DNA of 64,000 bases from Acinetobacter rudis (GCF_000829675.1 NZ_BBRX01000001.1:1-64000), one strand, 5' to 3'. Shown: positions 8,568 to 18,095, counted from the stretch's first letter. Numbers and translations: made by a program. The notes: generated by a model not told the origin, from the sequence alone.

Positions 8568-10982
8568 ATGAAATATTCGATTTTAGCACTCTCAATTATC
8601 AGTGTTTTGACTTTGACTGCATGTAATGACAACGATAGCGACCAAAGTTCAAATCAACCTGAGGTGCCAACTGTACCAGGGGAAGGCACAGACAGCGGTG
8701 AAGCCGTGCCTGAAGATGAAGTATTACCAAAACCCAAACAATTATTTGCTGAGAACTTTGAAAACCTGACAGCACTGCCGGCAGGATGGAAAGTCATTGA
8801 AAATAATCCTGGCACAGTGCAAGTACGTGATGGAAGTTTATATATTGATGGGCGCAATCATAGTACGCAAATGACTACGGTGATGTTGCCAGAACACACT
8901 CAGCAATATACTGACTACCGCGTAGATGTAGAGTTTACTTATTTAAATGCAAATAACAGCGGACGTTGGGGCAGTGTCATCTATCGAGCCAATGCTGCAC
9001 AGGCAAATACAACCCCCAATCCTTATTATCAATTTGCAATTCGCTCTGCTGCAACTGCGAACAATGGTACTGAGTTTGCTTTACGTGAAAATAATCAATG
9101 GAACGTAATGGAAGCAGCACCATATACCGAAGATATTGATCCTAAACGTACTTATACTGCAACGGTGATTGTACAAGGCAATCGTGTACGCCAATATTTA
9201 AATGGTGCTTTACTGCATGATGTTGAAATGTCGACACAACAGTTACAAGGCGGGATTGGTTTATCTACTGCTGGTTTAGAAATGCGCGTGGATAGCATTA
9301 AAGTGACTGAACAATTAGAGAAGTTACCAAGTATCAATAACGCTGCTGTGAACGTTCAAGATTCAGGTACGCAGGCATCTATTGCTCCAACGATTATTCA
9401 AACGGTAACGAATAAAACCAATTTATACGCTGATCGTGCTAGTCAGTGGGCATTTACACTCGATGCCGAGCTCAACTTAATTGATCAAAATGGTCAAAAA
9501 CACAGTCGCTTGCAACAATTCTTGGCAGACACCCAGCGCCGTACGATTCCATTGCTTACCATTAAAGATGAAGCGACACTCAATGCACTCGCAGCGATTG
9601 CTGAAACTTCTGATTTAACTGACATCAGTCTAGGTTCTGATAATGAAGAATTATTACGTAAAGCACATGGCCTTGTACCAAGCGCACGTACAGTATTGGA
9701 CTTGAGCCAATCCAGCCAATGGGGCAGTAGCCGTGAAGATTTACAGGCGATTGTATTTAAAACCAATCGATCTTTTGCACGTATTGTCATTTTACCTGAA
9801 CACTTGATTAATAAACCGAATGTTGCCTATCTCCAACAGCGTCTATTGACCGTTTGGGGACAGAGCCAAGCCAATAATATGCAAGCAGCCGCACAAGTTT
9901 TGGTGGCTGGTCTAAATGGCGTGCTCACCGAACAGAGTCATTTGTACAATACCGTATTAGCTGCCATGCCACACGCCACCTTATTGCGTAAACCGTTGGT
10001 TGTCGGGCATCGTGGTGTACCGAGTTTAGAAGATGAAAATACTTTAGAGGGCGCAAAGAAATCAGTAGAGTTAGGTGCCGATGCAGTTGAAAATGATATT
10101 TATATCACCAAAGATAACCACTTGGTGATTATGCATGATGCCACAGTTGATCGTACGACGACCAGCAAAGGTTTGATTGAAGAAATGACATTGGCTGAGG
10201 TCAAAGCATTAAAGACCAAAGATAAGGGTTATTCAGTACCCACCATGGCTGAGTTTTTCCAAACTTTTAAAAACAATAAAAATGTCGTACATTTCATCGA
10301 GATCAAAAGTAGCAATGAAAAAATTGTGCCGCAGTTGAAAAAGGAGATTGAGCAGTACGGGATTCAAGATCAGGTGGTCACGATTTCATTTGATACTGCT
10401 CAAATCAAGCGTATGAAGAATATCTTGCCACAGTATTCAACAGGTTTTCTGACTGGCAATGTACCTAAGACTGATAACATCTTAAAAGATGTGAAAAAAC
10501 TCATGGGGGTAACGCAGAGCTATGCGTCTACCTTTAACCCAAGTTTTGGCAATCTACGACCAGCTTTACTTGAGTCAGCTAAGCATCGTGGTCTGACGTT
10601 CTGGCCGTGGACTTATCGTGATGCGGACAGCTTTAAGCGTCATTATGTTGCAGGTGTCAACGGCTTGACTACAGACTATAGTCAATTTGCCAGTAACTAT
10701 GTGGTCGATCTTAAAACTGCAACAACAGCCAACTTAAAAGTTGGTCAAGCTTTGCGTTTGCCAAGTACATTGACTACGCAAACAGGGCAGCAATTACAAG
10801 CAGATGCAAACCAGCTGATTGTATTGTCAGGTCAGCAAGCGAGTCATCGCAATAGCGGTACGATTAGCTATAAAACAGCAGGAACGGCCTATGTCATTCC
10901 TGGTTATAAGTACAATATCGATGGTCAATATGCGTATACGATTTTCACTCAACCCGTGAAAGTAACGGTCACAGCTCCTTAA
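8568..10982 (+). CDS. Lipoprotein with LamG-like domain and glycerophosphodiester phosphodiesterase domain
   Basis: Predicted enzyme that hydrolyses glycerophosphodiesters to glycerol-3-phosphate and an alcohol, anchored to the envelope. I take the ATG at 8568; a TTG at 8562 only adds two residues before a clean lipoprotein signal ending LTAC (cysteine 19). Residues about 60-250 look like a beta-sandwich (LamG or DUF1080-like). Residues about 270-470 resemble a TIM-barrel half without the catalytic set. The active GDPD domain starts near residue 480 with HRGVPSLEDENT, then the E-N-D motif and MHDATVDRTT, keeping the expected His, Glu, Asp and His residues. A paralogue without the beta-sandwich follows at 11418. 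At 804 residues it is far longer than a standard GDPD of about 250-350. Confidence 0.88.
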   Translation: MKYSILALSIISVLTLTACNDNDSDQSSNQPEVPTVPGEGTDSGEAVPEDEVLPKPKQLFAENFENLTALPAGWKVIENNPGTVQVRDGSLYIDGRNHSTQMTTVMLPEHTQQYTDYRVDVEFTYLNANNSGRWGSVIYRANAAQANTTPNPYYQFAIRSAATANNGTEFALRENNQWNVMEAAPYTEDIDPKRTYTATVIVQGNRVRQYLNGALLHDVEMSTQQLQGGIGLSTAGLEMRVDSIKVTEQLEKLPSINNAAVNVQDSGTQASIAPTIIQTVTNKTNLYADRASQWAFTLDAELNLIDQNGQKHSRLQQFLADTQRRTIPLLTIKDEATLNALAAIAETSDLTDISLGSDNEELLRKAHGLVPSARTVLDLSQSSQWGSSREDLQAIVFKTNRSFARIVILPEHLINKPNVAYLQQRLLTVWGQSQANNMQAAAQVLVAGLNGVLTEQSHLYNTVLAAMPHATLLRKPLVVGHRGVPSLEDENTLEGAKKSVELGADAVENDIYITKDNHLVIMHDATVDRTTTSKGLIEEMTLAEVKALKTKDKGYSVPTMAEFFQTFKNNKNVVHFIEIKSSNEKIVPQLKKEIEQYGIQDQVVTISFDTAQIKRMKNILPQYSTGFLTGNVPKTDNILKDVKKLMGVTQSYASTFNPSFGNLRPALLESAKHRGLTFWPWTYRDADSFKRHYVAGVNGLTTDYSQFASNYVVDLKTATTANLKVGQALRLPSTLTTQTGQQLQADANQLIVLSGQQASHRNSGTISYKTAGTAYVIPGYKYNIDGQYAYTIFTQPVKVTVTAP

Positions 10983-11417
10983 CGTATATTTGATCCTTAC
11001 CAACATCTCGTTTATAAAACGGGATGTTTGGTGCTTTTATCTACGATAAGTAATGCACAGCTTTAAAATGATGAAATAATCATTTAGACGATCGAGTCAA
11101 TTTTATAAGAAAAATTAAAAGACAACGTCAGATGAGGGGACGATCATCAGAGAATAGATGAAATCGCATGATCAAAATTGAGTATAAATCAAAGAGCGCA
11201 TGTGTACTCTTGCTTAACGGCTTAAATTTCTTCATCACCCTTCACCATTAAAAATGTCTTGGCCTGCTCGATCAACATTTTGTTAATTCGTTATCTTTTT
11301 TCTGGTTTTGCTTAATTTTCTTATGTATATTTTGAAATACATCACAGTAGTACACTGATTTACTGCTGTTTGTGGACTTTAAGAAGATTTATATAGAGTG
11401 GTTTAAAATTCAAAAAC
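10983..11417 (+). other. 435-bp intergenic region with stem-loop and imperfect dyad
   Basis: No supported gene. A long inverted repeat, ACCAACATC at 10999-11007 against GATGTTTGGT near 11023-11032 with a further CGTTT/AAACG pair inside, lies 16 bases past the upstream stop; with the following CTTTTAT it probably ends that transcript. At 11344-11369 a 9-bp dyad (ACAGTAGTA / TACTGCTGT, one mismatch) precedes the second lipoprotein by 50 bases and could be an operator. The rest is AT-rich and shows nothing else I recognise. Confidence 0.5.
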
Positions 11418-13271
11418 ATGATTTTCAATAGTAAAATTTCAATTTTAGCACTCTCTTTGACAACACTTTGGGGTTTAAGTGGATGTCATGAAAGCAATGC
11501 AAAAAAACCAGCACTTGCACTACCTAATCACGTTGCAGCTTTGGCCGAGACACATATTGAGAAAAAACAGTATGTTTCTGATCAGCCTGTGGTTAGTGTA
11601 CAAAATGAAAGTATGCCTGTTGCGTTGGCACCAAGTATTGTACAGGTCGTGACAGCAAAAACTGATTTAACAAGCAATGCTGCGAATCAATGGGCATTTT
11701 CCTTAGATGCGAAGTTAAACCTGCTGGATCAACAAGGTAAAAAACATGGAACTTTACAGCAGTTTTTAACTGATCCTACACGGCGAACTATTCCATTATT
11801 AACGATTAAAAATGAAGAAACACTCAAATCTTTAGTGGCGATCGCCAATGACATTGATCTATCTGATATTAGTCTAAGATCGAGTGATGAGCAGTTACTG
11901 CGTAAGATTCATGTCATGTTGCCAAACAGTCGCACTGTATTAGATCTGAGTCAGACCAAGAAACTTGGTGCTGAGCGTCAGGACTTGGCCAATATCTTAC
12001 ATCGAACCAATGCAGCGTATGCTCGTATAGTTATTTTACCCTCATATTTGATTAATAAAGAAAATGTTGCTTTTTTACAGCAGCGCTTACTGAGCGTTTG
12101 GGGCGAAAGTCATGCAGGTGGTTTTGCCTTTGCAGCTAAGATTTTAACGGCAGGACTTAATGCAGTGATCACCACTGACAGTGCGCCATATATAGATATA
12201 TTAGCTGCAATGCCCAATCCAACGTTATTGCGTAAACCTTTATTGATTGGTCATCGAGGTGTTCCAAGTTTAGAAGATGAAAATACTTTAGAAAGTGCAA
12301 AAAAAGCAGTTGCTTTAGGTGCCGATATTGTAGAGAACGATATTTATATCACCAAAGATAATCACTTGGTGATTATGCATGATCCAACGGTGGATCGTAC
12401 AACCAATGGTAAGGGCTTTATTGAACAAATGACCTTGGCTGAGGTGAAAAAACTTTCGACCCATCGCGGCCATCAAGTGCCGACTTTAGCTGAATATTTC
12501 CAAACGTTTAAAGACAATAAGCGCATGGTGCACTTTGTTGAAATTAAAAGTGGTAATCCAAACCTAATCACTGAACTTAAAAAAGAGATTGAACAATATT
12601 CGATTGAAGATCAGGTTGTGGCTATTTCTTTTAACGTGGCGCAAATAAAACGAATGAAACATCAATTGCCTGGATATACCACTGGTTATTTAACGGGTCA
12701 TGTGCCTAAAAGTAATGATGTACATACAGATGTGAAAAACTTGATGGAAGTGACACAGCGCCATGCATCTACCTTTAACTCAAGTTATGGCAATATTACG
12801 CCGGCCTTACTTGATGTGGCCAAACATCGAGGAATTACTTTTTGGCCTTGGACTTTCCGCGATGAAAAAATCTTTAAAAACTACTACATAACGGGTATTA
12901 ATGGATTAACAACCGACTATAGTCAGTTTGCATCGAAATATGTCGTTGATATCGCTGCAACTGACGTGAATGAGCGCAAAATACATGTTGGTGAGCCGCT
13001 ACAGTTTCAACTGCAGTTGACTCAACAAAATGGTGAAACATTACTTGCTGAAGCGAATCAACTGATTTTACTTTCAAGTCAGCAGGCGATTTATCGTGAT
13101 GCAGATCATATCCGTTATATTGGTCCAGGCACAGCTTATGTTATGCCAGGGTATCGTTATAGTATAGATGGTAGTCATAGTTATACTATTTTTACAGCAC
13201 CAATTAAGGTCACTGTAAGTGAACCACCGACTGAGGAATTATTGCAAGCAGCCTCTGAAGGCGTACAGTAA
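11418..13271 (+). CDS. Glycerophosphodiester phosphodiesterase lipoprotein, paralogue of the upstream gene
   Basis: 617-residue predicted GDPD. The N-terminus is a lipoprotein signal ending LSGC (cysteine 23). It aligns by eye with the preceding protein from its residue about 265 to the end, including the non-catalytic barrel-like half (PLLTIKNEETLKSL region) and the active half starting near residue 279 (HRGVPSLEDENT, ENDIYITKDNHLVIMHDPTVDRTT). It lacks the upstream protein's beta-sandwich of about 190 residues. Both end in a small beta-rich tail. The pair looks like a tandem duplication followed by gain or loss of a domain. It has its own 435-bp upstream region, so it is probably transcribed separately. 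Confidence 0.88.
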   Translation: MIFNSKISILALSLTTLWGLSGCHESNAKKPALALPNHVAALAETHIEKKQYVSDQPVVSVQNESMPVALAPSIVQVVTAKTDLTSNAANQWAFSLDAKLNLLDQQGKKHGTLQQFLTDPTRRTIPLLTIKNEETLKSLVAIANDIDLSDISLRSSDEQLLRKIHVMLPNSRTVLDLSQTKKLGAERQDLANILHRTNAAYARIVILPSYLINKENVAFLQQRLLSVWGESHAGGFAFAAKILTAGLNAVITTDSAPYIDILAAMPNPTLLRKPLLIGHRGVPSLEDENTLESAKKAVALGADIVENDIYITKDNHLVIMHDPTVDRTTNGKGFIEQMTLAEVKKLSTHRGHQVPTLAEYFQTFKDNKRMVHFVEIKSGNPNLITELKKEIEQYSIEDQVVAISFNVAQIKRMKHQLPGYTTGYLTGHVPKSNDVHTDVKNLMEVTQRHASTFNSSYGNITPALLDVAKHRGITFWPWTFRDEKIFKNYYITGINGLTTDYSQFASKYVVDIAATDVNERKIHVGEPLQFQLQLTQQNGETLLAEANQLILLSSQQAIYRDADHIRYIGPGTAYVMPGYRYSIDGSHSYTIFTAPIKVTVSEPPTEELLQAASEGVQ

Positions 13272-13286
13272 AAACTCCCGCTTGGT

Positions 13287-13330
13287 AAAAAAAGCATAGG
13301 TATCTATACATCGTCGTGTGGATACCTATG
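13287..13330 (-). terminator. Stem-loop, likely terminator for the yddG-like gene
   Basis: Perfect 10-bp arms CATAGGTATC (13295-13304) and GATACCTATG (13321-13330). Read on the minus strand the stem is followed by a C and seven T residues (13287-13293). It sits about 100 bases beyond the minus-strand gene stop, and 24 bases past the plus-strand GDPD stop, so it may serve both. Confidence 0.65.
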
Positions 13331-13430
13331 ATATTCATGTTAATTAAGTTTTTTATTGATCATAGTATTTTTCGTATTTATTGAATTTTAATTATTGCTG
13401 TATCGAGAGATAAGTTTGAGTTGCTACAGC

Positions 13431-14324
13431 TTAGGTTTTTGCTTTAGTGGCGATCCAACACAGTAAAGCACCTAAACAGACCATCAGAGCACCTTGCCAA
13501 AAACTTAAACCTAAAGATGTATTTAAAATAAAAACTGAAGCGACAGCTGAAAGCACGGGTACAAAGTATGATGCTGCCGCTAACAAGGTTACATTTCCAT
13601 GCATAATACCAATATTCCAAGCACCATAACCCATACTCATTGCAAATGCTGCTGCGATTAAATAGAGCACTGAGTTAAGCTCGAAGTGTAAAGAAAAATC
13701 ACCAGCAAAATACCACTTCACCCAAAGCACAATCGAGACCAAGATAAAAAATAAAGTCACCCCATTTTTGCCTTCCGCGCTACGAGCAGTGATCGTACAA
13801 TAACCAGCCCACAGCAATACCCCCAATAAAGCCAAAAGATAACTTAATGGATTATCTTGAATGTTGAGTAATATACTTTGTAGGTTAAAACCTTGGTCTC
13901 CTGCCAATACCCAACAAATTCCGATGAGAGACAAGGCAAGACCTGGTGCAATCAGCCAGTTGACTTTTTGTCGATTAAATAACACAGAAAAAATTATGGT
14001 GACGGTTGGCCATAGATAATTCACCATACCAACTTCTATCGCTTGTCGATTGGTCTTTGTATAACCAATAGAGAGTGCAAGACAGATTTCATAACTTACA
14101 AATAAAATACTACCCCATACCAGATATTTGATCGGGAAAGATTTGATGGATGTCCAGCCAAATGAGCAGAGTAGAAAAATTGAGGCTAGGCTATAGATTA
14201 ATGCTGCCCCAGCGACAGGGCCGAAATATTGACTTAATTCCTTAATTAAAGCGACGATCAAACTCCATAACACAATGGCAGTTAAACCGATCCAAGTTGC
14301 TTTATTTGTGCTGATTACACCCAT
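13431..14324 (-). CDS. yddG: DMT-family aromatic amino acid exporter, YddG-like
   Basis: Inner-membrane exporter of the drug/metabolite transporter superfamily, 297 residues with ten hydrophobic segments (EamA repeats). From memory it follows E. coli YddG nearly motif by motif: IGLTAIVLWSLIVALI at the start, GPVAGAALIYSLAS, FVSYEICLALSIGY, and QAIEVGMVNYLWP. YddG exports aromatic amino acids and some toxic analogues. The gene stands alone on the minus strand, convergent with the GDPD gene. No clear Shine-Dalgarno sequence precedes the ATG. Family assignment is firm; substrate is inferred. Confidence 0.88.
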   Translation of the reverse strand: MGVISTNKATWIGLTAIVLWSLIVALIKELSQYFGPVAGAALIYSLASIFLLCSFGWTSIKSFPIKYLVWGSILFVSYEICLALSIGYTKTNRQAIEVGMVNYLWPTVTIIFSVLFNRQKVNWLIAPGLALSLIGICWVLAGDQGFNLQSILLNIQDNPLSYLLALLGVLLWAGYCTITARSAEGKNGVTLFFILVSIVLWVKWYFAGDFSLHFELNSVLYLIAAAFAMSMGYGAWNIGIMHGNVTLLAAASYFVPVLSAVASVFILNTSLGLSFWQGALMVCLGALLCWIATKAKT

Positions 14325-14405
14325 GTAATTTGTTCATTATTAAGATTCAATCGCTATAGTAGGTAAATTTAAGCAAAATTAAAAATAACATAATCAAGAA
14401 AGTGC

Positions 14406-14437
14406 AAAAAAGTAGCAGCGTGACACGCATGCTACTT
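14406..14437 (-). terminator. Rho-independent terminator of the MFS gene
   Basis: Arms AAGTAGCAGCGTG (14410-14422) and CACGC-A-TGCTACTT (14424-14437) pair with one bulge; on the minus strand the stem runs into T residues (14406-14411). It starts 14 bases past the MFS stop. Confidence 0.85.
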
Positions 14438-14450
14438 AGATCAAATGGGT

Positions 14451-15860
14451 TTATTGACTTTTGATTTTTGATGCCAAAAGTAAGGCCAGTACAGGGGTAA
14501 CTGCAAAAATCGCAAATAGATAAAATGCTGCAGTACGTGCACCTTCAACACCCCCAGGTGATGTTAGACCCGCAATATTCGTGACTATACCCGCAAGTGC
14601 TGCTGCGAGTGCTGTTGCGTAGAGTTGAATTGTAGTGATAGATGATGAAGCTAAGGTTTCTTCACCAGATTTTGCAGCTGAAAAAACACGGGTGAGAATA
14701 TGTGGCCATGCTAAACCAATGCCAAAGCCCACTGCAGCTAAAATAATGCAATATACCAAGATCCCCAATCCATTATCACTCCAGCTTGAGCGAGGACTGA
14801 GGATGGCTAAGCAAATTAATGCAACCAGTATGATAAGTGGGCTAAAGCGAACAAATTTATCAATGGTTTTATTACTGCGACCTGCACTAAATATTGCCGC
14901 TAAGGTCCAACCACCTGCCATCATGGCTGTCATATAACCTGCGCTTAACGGAGAAAAACCATGAATAATTTGTAGGAAATAGGGAACATAGATTTCGGTG
15001 GTGAGTGCAGCAACTAATAAACACATCAGCGCATATAACACACCCAGTTGAGTAGAAAGCGAATATGCACCTGTAGGAAGTAGTTTATGTTCGGCCTTAC
15101 TATCAATTTTTGCGATGAGAACTGCGAAGACCAATCCTGCCACCATACCTAATATATTCAGTTCTAGTTTTGGCGATAGACTTCCGACTGAAATGGACAA
15201 TACAGAGAGCACCAAAAGCGTAATGGATACAATGGGGATCTGTTGTGCCGTATTTGATTTTTCAGTAGTTTGTTTGAATTGAGCGTTGACGATAAGGGCT
15301 AAAATTAAGCTGACAGGTAATAAGATCCAAAATGCTAAACGCCAGTCTCCCATTTGAGCAAAAATACCACCAATGGCAGGACCAATTAAAGTTGCGATCC
15401 CCCACATTGCTGAAACGAGAGCCATTGCACGTGCCCAAAGGTTTTCAGTAAAAACAATACGAATCAGTGCATAACTTAAGGCAAATAATATTCCTCCACC
15501 AAAACCTTGTACTACCCGACCAATGAGTAAAAATGGCATGGACTCTGCCAGCGCACATAGGGTAGAACCAATAGAAAATACCAATAAAGCAATGAGATAA
15601 GCACTTTTAGGTTGAGTGCTTTGCAGCAATTTTGTTGCGAGTGCTGAGCCTACGATGGAAGCAATCACAAAGAGAGTGGTATTCCATGCATAAAATTGTA
15701 AACCACCAATTTCATCAATGATGGTCGGTAATATGGTGGTGACCACATAAATATTAATAGCATGAAGTGCAACACCACCTGCCAGTGCTAAAGACTTGAG
15801 TCCATTTGGACCACTAAGCAAGTCTCCCCATGAGGGTTGTACGGCTGACTCCTGTTTCAT
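14451..15860 (-). CDS. MFS transporter, DHA2-like
   Basis: Multi-pass inner-membrane transporter of 469 residues. The ATG at 15860 (MKQESAVQPSW) is chosen over upstream in-frame starts because AGGAG lies 6 bases before it, and because the extension would run through the inverted repeat in the divergent promoter. Typical MFS features are the antiporter-like segment LIGRVVQGFGGGILFALSYALIRI and the following GPAIGGIFAQMGDWRLAFW, which resembles the DHA2 drug-export group, with about 12-14 hydrophobic segments. It is divergent from an ArsR-rhodanese regulator 99 bases away, which probably controls it. The substrate is unknown; the regulator's thiol chemistry suggests a sulfur- or redox-related compound. 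Confidence 0.85.
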   Translation of the reverse strand: MKQESAVQPSWGDLLSGPNGLKSLALAGGVALHAINIYVVTTILPTIIDEIGGLQFYAWNTTLFVIASIVGSALATKLLQSTQPKSAYLIALLVFSIGSTLCALAESMPFLLIGRVVQGFGGGILFALSYALIRIVFTENLWARAMALVSAMWGIATLIGPAIGGIFAQMGDWRLAFWILLPVSLILALIVNAQFKQTTEKSNTAQQIPIVSITLLVLSVLSISVGSLSPKLELNILGMVAGLVFAVLIAKIDSKAEHKLLPTGAYSLSTQLGVLYALMCLLVAALTTEIYVPYFLQIIHGFSPLSAGYMTAMMAGGWTLAAIFSAGRSNKTIDKFVRFSPLIILVALICLAILSPRSSWSDNGLGILVYCIILAAVGFGIGLAWPHILTRVFSAAKSGEETLASSSITTIQLYATALAAALAGIVTNIAGLTSPGGVEGARTAAFYLFAIFAVTPVLALLLASKIKSQ

Positions 15861-15880
15861 CTTGGCTCCTATGATCAAAC

Positions 15881-15900
15881 ATTCCATTGATTGATGGAAT
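15881..15900. promoter_or_regulatory. Inverted repeat in divergent MFS/ArsR-rhodanese promoter, candidate operator
   Basis: ATTCCAT (15881-15887) and ATGGAAT (15894-15900) form a perfect 7-bp dyad around a 6-base centre. It lies 20 bases upstream of the MFS ATG and about 60 before the regulator ATG. ArsR-family dimers bind dyads of this size. Binding is inferred. Confidence 0.6.
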
Positions 15901-15959
15901 GATAGTGCTGTGCTATATTTTAGGCAACCCATATTTTGTTAATGTGTACATCAATACAA

Positions 15960-16604
15960 ATGAATAAGACGCTTGAATTAAATCATCTTGCCGATATCGC
16001 GAAAGCGATTGGACATCCACATCGTCTCGCTTTACTACAACAATTATTTATTCGGGAATATTCGGTTGAAGAGTTATCGGAGCTAACAGAGTTATCCATT
16101 ACCAATACTTCACAGCATTTACAACATCTGAAAAAGGTGGGTTTAGTTCTTACACGACGTCAAGGTAAAAATATTATTTATCGTATTGGAGATGGGCCAA
16201 TAGCAAATATTTTGGCGGAGTTACGCAATTTTTTATCTTTTCAAAATAATGAAATCAAGACATTGATCTACAACGGTATTCATTACCCAAAACAACTAGA
16301 AGGCGTTTCGATTGCTGAATTGATTGAGAAACTCGAAGACGGTGCTTATTTATTAGATGTACGCTCTAAAGAAGATTACCAAGCAGGACATATTCCCGGT
16401 GCTGTAAATATTCCTTGTGAAGAGTTAAATGCACATTTAGCTGAACTACCTAAATCAACGCAAATTATTACTTATTGTGGTGGTCGTTTTTGTGTCTTAT
16501 CGATTAATGCGGTGGCTTTATTGAAGCAATATGGCTTTGAAGTTTGCCGTGTTCCTGATGGTTTTCCGGGATGGCAAGCTGCTGGATTATCCATTTCATC
16601 TTAG
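15960..16604 (+). CDS. ArsR-family regulator fused to a rhodanese domain
   Basis: 214 residues from the ATG at 15960; an ATG at 15942 would add six. Residues about 5-95 form an ArsR winged helix (AIGHPHRLALLQQLF, then ELSITNTSQHLQHLKKVGLV as the recognition helix region, and RRQGKNIIYRI as the wing). Residues about 115-212 form a rhodanese domain: YLLDVRSKEDYQAGHIPGAVNIP and the active loop ITYCGGRFCVLS with cysteines 173 and 178. The classic ArsR metal site ELCVCDL is absent. The presence of catalytic cysteine 173 suggests sensing or handling of persulfide. Divergent from the MFS gene, its likely target. Confidence 0.88.
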   Translation: MNKTLELNHLADIAKAIGHPHRLALLQQLFIREYSVEELSELTELSITNTSQHLQHLKKVGLVLTRRQGKNIIYRIGDGPIANILAELRNFLSFQNNEIKTLIYNGIHYPKQLEGVSIAELIEKLEDGAYLLDVRSKEDYQAGHIPGAVNIPCEELNAHLAELPKSTQIITYCGGRFCVLSINAVALLKQYGFEVCRVPDGFPGWQAAGLSISS

Positions 16605-16668
16605 GGTTTGAGCAGGCATCCTTGCCAGTGCTAGATATTAAGGTGTAACTTTGCATGCGCTCATTGTG

Positions 16669-18069
16669 TTATTCCAATTGTTTAATCAGTACAACCAATT
16701 GATTGAGCGCTTCTCTTAACTGGTCATTGAGTTCAAACGAACAGTTAATTCGAATGTGATGCTGTTGATCCTCTAGGGTATTAAACAAGATACTGGGTGC
16801 AATACCGATGTTTTGTTGAATTAATCCCTCATAAATACTCAAACTATTGATCTGTACAGGAAGCTCAATCCATAGGAAATAACCCGAAGGGTAGTAATGA
16901 ATCTTACAGCTTGTTGGAAGTTGAGTTTTGAGGTATTGGTAAAACTGTTTTTTATAGCGTTGTAGTGCGCTACGTAACGTTTTTAAATGCTTTTCATAAT
17001 GACGATGACTTAAATATTCTGTAAGGGCATTTTGAATAAATGAGTTAACCGATAAGGTGCTCATCAACTGTAAATGTTGAATTGATTCGGAGAACTTTCC
17101 TGCATGCACCCAACCGATACGAAAACCTGCACCTAAAGTTTTAGAAAAGGAAGAACAGTGTAGTACGAGGTTCTGTTGATCAAAATACTTCATCGGTAAA
17201 GGTTTTTTGGAGCCGTAGTAGAGCTCTTCATAGACATCATCCTCAATCAGTTGAATTTGATAGTCGTGAAGTAGTTTGGCTAATCTATATTTATTTTCAT
17301 CACTTACAGTATAGCCAATCGGATTTTGGCTATTAAGCATGAGTAAACAGACCTTAATCGGGTAGTTTTGCACTGCTTGTTCAAAAGCCTCAAGGTCAAT
17401 ACCATCTTCAGGGTGTTCAGGGATACTGATGACCTTGAGACCCAGACGTTCCGCGGCTTGCCAAGCCCCATAAAATATAGTGGCCTGTAGCAATATATAA
17501 TCGCCTGGTTGAGTAAGTGCTTGCAGCGAGAGATTCAGTGCGTCTAATCCGCCAGAGGTAATGACTATATCGGACGGGTCCGTTTGTATGCCTTGCATAC
17601 AGTAACGCTGTGCGATCCACTGTCTGAGTGCAAAATGTCCGGGAGGTAAACTCGGTGTTTGATCATAACTGCGTTTTTGTCGTGCCAGTTGCCCCATGGT
17701 TTGAATCAATTTAGGTGAATAAAGCAACTGACTGTCAGGAAAAGCTGAACCGAAAGGAATGATTTGATCAGATTGTGTCGATTTCAAATATTTAAAAACA
17801 ATTGAGTTAATTTCAATATGATCATTGATGGTTAAGTCGAGTGGATCGGCTGCAGAAGCTTTAGGGCCTGCAACAAAATAACCTGATTTTTCTTTGGAAT
17901 AGATGAGCCCTTGAGCTTCAAGTGACTGATAGGCGTTCATTACCGTGATCAGGCTAAATCCAGATTGATTGGCTTGTTGACGTAAAGAAGGCAATTTTTC
18001 GTGAAATTTCCAAGTGCCATTTTGAATCAGTCGTTTTAAGCTATTGGCCAATTGTTCAGATTTATACAT
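16669..18069 (-). CDS. MocR-type regulator (GntR helix-turn-helix plus aminotransferase domain)
   Basis: 466-residue PLP-binding transcription regulator. Residues 1-75 are a GntR winged helix (YKSEQLANSLKRLI, LPSLRQQANQSGFSLITVMNAY, GLIYSKEKSGYFVA); the rest is a fold-type I aminotransferase domain, with the PLP lysine in HCSSFSKTLGAGFRIGW. I start at 18069 rather than 18123, because the 18-residue extension is poor GntR sequence and is encoded by the two operator-like palindromes. Such proteins sense amino-acid-like ligands through PLP and usually control nearby genes or themselves. The neighbours upstream are the cytochrome bd genes on the same strand; a functional link is not shown. Confidence 0.87.
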   Translation of the reverse strand: MYKSEQLANSLKRLIQNGTWKFHEKLPSLRQQANQSGFSLITVMNAYQSLEAQGLIYSKEKSGYFVAGPKASAADPLDLTINDHIEINSIVFKYLKSTQSDQIIPFGSAFPDSQLLYSPKLIQTMGQLARQKRSYDQTPSLPPGHFALRQWIAQRYCMQGIQTDPSDIVITSGGLDALNLSLQALTQPGDYILLQATIFYGAWQAAERLGLKVISIPEHPEDGIDLEAFEQAVQNYPIKVCLLMLNSQNPIGYTVSDENKYRLAKLLHDYQIQLIEDDVYEELYYGSKKPLPMKYFDQQNLVLHCSSFSKTLGAGFRIGWVHAGKFSESIQHLQLMSTLSVNSFIQNALTEYLSHRHYEKHLKTLRSALQRYKKQFYQYLKTQLPTSCKIHYYPSGYFLWIELPVQINSLSIYEGLIQQNIGIAPSILFNTLEDQQHHIRINCSFELNDQLREALNQLVVLIKQLE

Positions 18070-18095
18070 AGAAAATCCACGATCAAATAAATAAA

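Noticed and set aside
13447..13629. 60-codon plus-strand ORF over the yddG-like gene
   Set aside because: Antisense to a well-conserved transporter and without any family pattern.
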